Assembly: GCA_028284325.1 (NCBI GenBank)
Contig: JANQRX010000008.1
Coordinates: 1-64,000 of the forward strand
DNA length: 64,000 nucleotides
From: Bauldia sp.
Lineage (GTDB): Bacteria > Pseudomonadota > Alphaproteobacteria > Rhizobiales > Kaistiaceae
Direction of reading: 5' to 3'
The translations under genes were made by a program, and so were the position numbers. Below the pieces are notes generated by a model. It had not been told where the DNA came from. It worked only from the letters and a program-made list of their open reading frames with translations, and did not search any database. This document shows, in pieces, positions 60,996 through 64,000 of the stretch. The first letter of the stretch is position 1, and each line of letters starts with the position of its first letter.

Positions 60996-62506
60996 GTGCG
61001 CGCCCCGCCGGACAGAGCGGCCGCCCGGGCACCGACTCGAGTATCGATCCAGACGGCCTTGGGCGCCGTGTACTCCTCGATGGCGTGCCGGCCGATTCCG
61101 GTGCCGTAACCGCTCTCCTTGACGCCGCCCCAGGGTGCCGCGGCATCGAAACGACCGTGGCAGTTCGTCCATACACAGCCGACGCGCAGTTGCGACGCGA
61201 CCGCATGGGCGAGCGACAGGTCCTGGGTCCACACCGATGCGGCGAGGCCGTACGGGGAGTCGTTGGCGCGGCTGACGGCTTCGGTGGTCCGCTGGAACGG
61301 CGAGACGGTCACGACAGGTCCGAACACTTCCACACGGGATATGATCGCCGCGTCAGACGCATCGGTGAGGACGGCAGGCGTCAGGAAGAAGCCGGGCCGG
61401 TCGGGCCGTGTTCCGCCGCTGACGAGCTTTGCGCCCTCCTCCCGCGCAACGCCCAGATAACGCTCGACCCGCTCGCGGTGTCCGGACGAGATGAGCGGAC
61501 CGAGGTCGGTGTCTGGATCAAGGCCCGAACCGAGCTTCAGTTCGCCCACGGCCGCCGCGAATCCCTCCAGCACATAGTCGTAGACGGAGCGCTCGACGAA
61601 GATCCGGGTCACCGCGGCGCAGTTCTGCCCCTGGTTTCCGAATGCACCGTCGACGGCGGCACGTATGGCAGCCTCGATGTCGGCGTCCGCAAAGACGATG
61701 AACGGCGCCTTTCCGCCGAGTTCGAGCGTGAGGCGCTTGAAGTTGACGGCAGAGCTGGCGACGATCGATCGGGCGGTTGCCGTGCCGCCGGTGAAGACGA
61801 GTCGGTCGACGTCGGGATGAGCGGCCAGTCGCGCACCCGCCGTTTCCCCCAGCCCCGGCAGCACGCTGACCGTCCCTTCGGGTAACCCCGCTTCCTCCAT
61901 CAGCCTGGCGAGCCAGAGCGCCGTCAGCGGTGTTTGTTCTGACGGTTTGAGGACCACGCAGTTACCGCAGGCGAGCGCCGGGGCGAGGTTGCGGGCGGCC
62001 ATGATCAGCGGGTAGTTCCACGGGATGATCTGCCCGACCACGCCCACGGGTTCCCGGATCGTATAGGCGAAGTGGTGCGGCCAACTGACCGGCACCGTCT
62101 CGCCTTCCAGCTTCGTCGGCCAGCCGGCGTGGTAGAAGAAGTGCTGCGCGGCCTGAACCACATCGATCGCCAGCGCCTTGGAGACCGGCTTGCCGTTGTC
62201 CAAGGTTTCGAGGAGCGCCAGCTTCTCCGCGTCACGCTCGATCAACTCCCCGACACGCCACAGCACGCGGGCCCGTTGCGCCGGCGGCGGTCCACGCCAG
62301 TCGCCTTCCGCAAATGTCGTGCGGGCCGCGGCCACGGCAACATCGACATCCTGCTCGCTCGCCAGCGCGACGTCCGTCAGCGGCTCGTCGCGGGCGGGGT
62401 CGGTGGTCGTCAGGACGGATCCCGACGACGACTCCCGCCAGCGGCCGGCCAGGAACAGGTCGGTCGGGCATTGCGCGAGGACAGGTTCGATGTCGTTACG
62501 GTCCAT
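60992..62506 (-). CDS. Aldehyde dehydrogenase
   Basis: A 504-residue aldehyde dehydrogenase: GQIIPWNYPLIMAARNLAPALACGNC (158-183), LVFTGGTATARSI (237-248), general base Glu262 in LELGGKAP and catalytic Cys296 in NQGQNCAAVTR. The C-terminal EESGYG-like GGVKESGYGTGIG is present. The ORF track begins 29 codons earlier; MDRNDIEP at 62506 is a better start and overlaps the kinase gene by a few bases. Coupled to the UbiD-family gene, it likely oxidises an aldehyde before or after decarboxylation. Confidence 0.93.
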   Translation of the reverse strand: MDRNDIEPVLAQCPTDLFLAGRWRESSSGSVLTTTDPARDEPLTDVALASEQDVDVAVAAARTTFAEGDWRGPPPAQRARVLWRVGELIERDAEKLALLETLDNGKPVSKALAIDVVQAAQHFFYHAGWPTKLEGETVPVSWPHHFAYTIREPVGVVGQIIPWNYPLIMAARNLAPALACGNCVVLKPSEQTPLTALWLARLMEEAGLPEGTVSVLPGLGETAGARLAAHPDVDRLVFTGGTATARSIVASSAVNFKRLTLELGGKAPFIVFADADIEAAIRAAVDGAFGNQGQNCAAVTRIFVERSVYDYVLEGFAAAVGELKLGSGLDPDTDLGPLISSGHRERVERYLGVAREEGAKLVSGGTRPDRPGFFLTPAVLTDASDAAIISRVEVFGPVVTVSPFQRTTEAVSRANDSPYGLAASVWTQDLSLAHAVASQLRVGCVWTNCHGRFDAAAPWGGVKESGYGTGIGRHAIEEYTAPKAVWIDTRVGARAAALSGGART

Positions 62507-63770
62507 CCGGCACCTCTGCGTAGCTGGCGGCGACCAGGGCGGCGCCCCGTGCGGCACCGTCGGTGATGGCCGCCTGGCGAATGCGGTTCCCAAACCTGCG
62601 GGTCAGTGCGGCACGGACACGCTCGGAGTTTGCGCAACCGCCGGTCAACGTGATCCGTTCGACGCGCCCGCCAAGCGCACGAAGTCTGTCGACGCTGTCC
62701 GCCGCATCGTCACCGATGGCGTCGAGGAAGGCGGCCGCAAGTTCCGGCATGGCAGCGCCCAACGGAATGCCGCTGATGGTTGCGCCGGGGGCTTCCCCCC
62801 ATGCGGAGAGGAAGGACGGGTCGACAATGATCCCGCCCGGTTCGGTCTCGCGCGAGCCGCGTTCGAGGGCGTCCGGGTCGCTGCCCACCAGGCGGGCGAG
62901 CCAGTCAACGGCGGCTCCGCCGACGCCCGAGCCGTATTCCAGCAGCCGGCGGCCGGAAGCCCCGATCTCGACGGTCACGTCGCCGCTGTCCGGAAAGCGC
63001 GCGCCGTCCGCGAGGGGGACCATGGCCACCGTGCTTGTTCCGAGGCTGACGAGCACGCTGCCCTCGCCGCCGCAGATGGCCTGGGCCGACGGCCCGTCCC
63101 CCGGGCAGGCCATCACCGGCAGGCCGGCGGGCAGGTAGCCGTCCCGTGTCTTGCCCATGACACCGCCGACCGGAACCAGCGGGGCAAACAACGACGCATC
63201 CAGGTCAAGCTCGTCGAGCAGGGTCCGCTCCAGATCGCTGCCGTCGGCGTTGAGGCATCCGAGGCGGAGAGCGGCACCCTGGGACAGGCCGAGGTCGCCG
63301 GTGAGGTGGAACACCACGAGATCGGCCGGGGTGGTGATCCGCGCCACATCCGGTCGGGACCTCGCTAGCCGCAGCAGCTTGGGCAGTCCGGAGAGGGGAA
63401 AGGCCGGGCAACCGGTACGCGACGCAAGCTCGCCGCCGAAACGATCGGCCAGGTCCCGGGCGATCCCGATGCTGTCGGGATCGAAGTCGGGCAGGACCTG
63501 CGTCGCGACGGTGCCGTCATCGCCAAGGCCGAGAACGGAACCACGCACGCCGGTCACGCCGACGGTCCGTACGGACGCCCGCGCCTCGGCGGGGAGCGCG
63601 AGAAGGGCGAGATCGACGGCGGAGATGATCTCCCCGGCGTCGCGGCGGGCCGGCGGCGGCGCGCCGGAATAGGCGCTGGCAGAGACGGTCTCGCCCAGCC
63701 GGCAGCGCACCCCGTGGCTGCCGACATCGACGCCGAGCGAACCGGCGCATCTCACGTCCGTGTCATCCAA
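62496..63770 (-). CDS. FGGY-family carbohydrate kinase
   Basis: A 424-residue FGGY kinase. N-terminal LGVDVGSHGVRCRLGE holds the first phosphate loop, GVTGVRGSVLGLGDDG the second segment, LVSLGTSTVAMV the family signature near residue 230, and ITLTGGCANSERVRAALTRRFG the adenine-binding end. It is shorter than xylulokinase (about 480-500 residues). The start is a TTG overlapping the stop of the alcohol dehydrogenase; the GTG at 63755 is an alternative. It phosphorylates a sugar or polyol of unknown identity. Confidence 0.85.
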   Translation of the reverse strand: MDDTDVRCAGSLGVDVGSHGVRCRLGETVSASAYSGAPPPARRDAGEIISAVDLALLALPAEARASVRTVGVTGVRGSVLGLGDDGTVATQVLPDFDPDSIGIARDLADRFGGELASRTGCPAFPLSGLPKLLRLARSRPDVARITTPADLVVFHLTGDLGLSQGAALRLGCLNADGSDLERTLLDELDLDASLFAPLVPVGGVMGKTRDGYLPAGLPVMACPGDGPSAQAICGGEGSVLVSLGTSTVAMVPLADGARFPDSGDVTVEIGASGRRLLEYGSGVGGAAVDWLARLVGSDPDALERGSRETEPGGIIVDPSFLSAWGEAPGATISGIPLGAAMPELAAAFLDAIGDDAADSVDRLRALGGRVERITLTGGCANSERVRAALTRRFGNRIRQAAITDGAARGAALVAASYAEVPDGP

Positions 63771-64000
63771 GGTCGATGCCGTACTTCAGGGTGCCCGGCC
63801 GCCCCATGCGGGCGAACGCCTCCTGCAGATCCTCAAGCCCGATCATGGGCGCGCGGATGCGTTCCGCGTCGACGGCGCCCTGTTCGAGAAAGGCGATGGT
63901 CTTCGCCGCATCCTCGGGGCGGAACCCGACCACGCCGACAATCATCTGGTTTCCGTAATGCAGCGCGTTCAGATCAAGCTCGAGGCTCGCCCCCTTCGTG
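63763..64000 (-). CDS. Alcohol dehydrogenase, C-terminal part (cut by window edge)
   Basis: The reading frame is open to the window edge and ends with about 79 residues typical of a medium-chain zinc alcohol dehydrogenase C-terminus: LNALHYGNQMIVGVVGFRPEDAAKTIAFLEQG and LEDLQEAFARMGRPGTLKYGIDL. Only the tail of the Rossmann domain is present, so the catalytic zinc motifs cannot be checked. Its stop overlaps the FGGY kinase start, placing it upstream in the same operon. Confidence 0.8.
   Translation of the reverse strand, partial: TKGASLELDLNALHYGNQMIVGVVGFRPEDAAKTIAFLEQGAVDAERIRAPMIGLEDLQEAFARMGRPGTLKYGIDLG

Noticed and set aside
59421-61109. 562-residue open frame on the plus strand
   Set aside because: It is antisense to the UbiD-family gene, whose catalytic motifs are complete on the minus strand.

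Overview
The window is GC-rich (roughly 60-65% by eye), almost fully coding, and reads as accessory catabolic DNA of an alphaproteobacterium. Support for that placing is the style of the genes: many ABC importers, RpiR, SorC and LacI regulators, and an EryH/EryI-like TpiA/RpiB pair. The taxonomic call is an inference. No rRNA, tRNA, CRISPR array, phage gene or intact transposase was seen.

Layout. (1) 1-7.3 kb: an Opp-type ABC importer (permease cut by the window edge, plus its binding protein), a D-2-hydroxyacid dehydrogenase, a SnoaL-like protein, a LacI regulator and a GHL6-type glycoside hydrolase; probably one sugar or glycoside uptake locus. (2) 7.3-8.44 kb: a decay zone with an oxidoreductase scrap, a frameshifted and internally deleted sulfatase, and an IS3-type orfA remnant. 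(3) 8.56-27.05 kb: an inositol-type locus. iolE and iolD are on the minus strand. A long plus-strand series follows: ALDH, HpaI-type aldolase, hydroxyacid dehydrogenase, Gfo/Idh/MocA oxidoreductase, an RpiR regulator, an unusual HTH-plus-binding-protein fusion, a CUT1 importer with two different ATPases, iolG, an iolI-like isomerase and an aldo-keto reductase. iolB, iolC and iolJ are not in the window.

(4) 27.4-45.4 kb: a convergent regulon. The plus arm encodes a class II aldolase, RuBisCO-like protein, Tm-1-like protein, TpiA-type isomerase and RpiB-type isomerase. The minus arm encodes two TIM-barrel enzymes, a SorC regulator, a metallo-hydrolase, a CUT1 importer, a GH38 mannosidase and an alcohol dehydrogenase. 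Both arms begin at the same 14-bp palindrome, TGCACATATGTGCA, each with a degenerate second copy 19 bp away. This is the best candidate for an undescribed pathway: import and hydrolysis of a glycoside, oxidation, RuBisCO-like chemistry, then tetrulose-phosphate isomerisation to erythrose 4-phosphate.

(5) 45.5-58.4 kb: a LysR regulator, a CaiB/BaiF CoA-transferase, an enoyl-CoA hydratase, a polysaccharide-deacetylase-fold protein, a PanE-like reductase, an SDR, a complete Dpp-type importer and an M20 peptidase. (6) 58.4-64 kb: UbiX and a UbiD-family decarboxylase with an aldehyde dehydrogenase, an FGGY kinase and a truncated alcohol dehydrogenase; one TIGR02444-type gene lies between ubiX and the UbiD gene on the other strand.

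A recurring device is visible: all four complete transporter binding-protein genes are followed by a strong hairpin before the first permease gene. Coordinates and starts come from the supplied ORF track, corrected by reading start codons and ribosome binding sites. All functional names are by family recognition; no database search was run.
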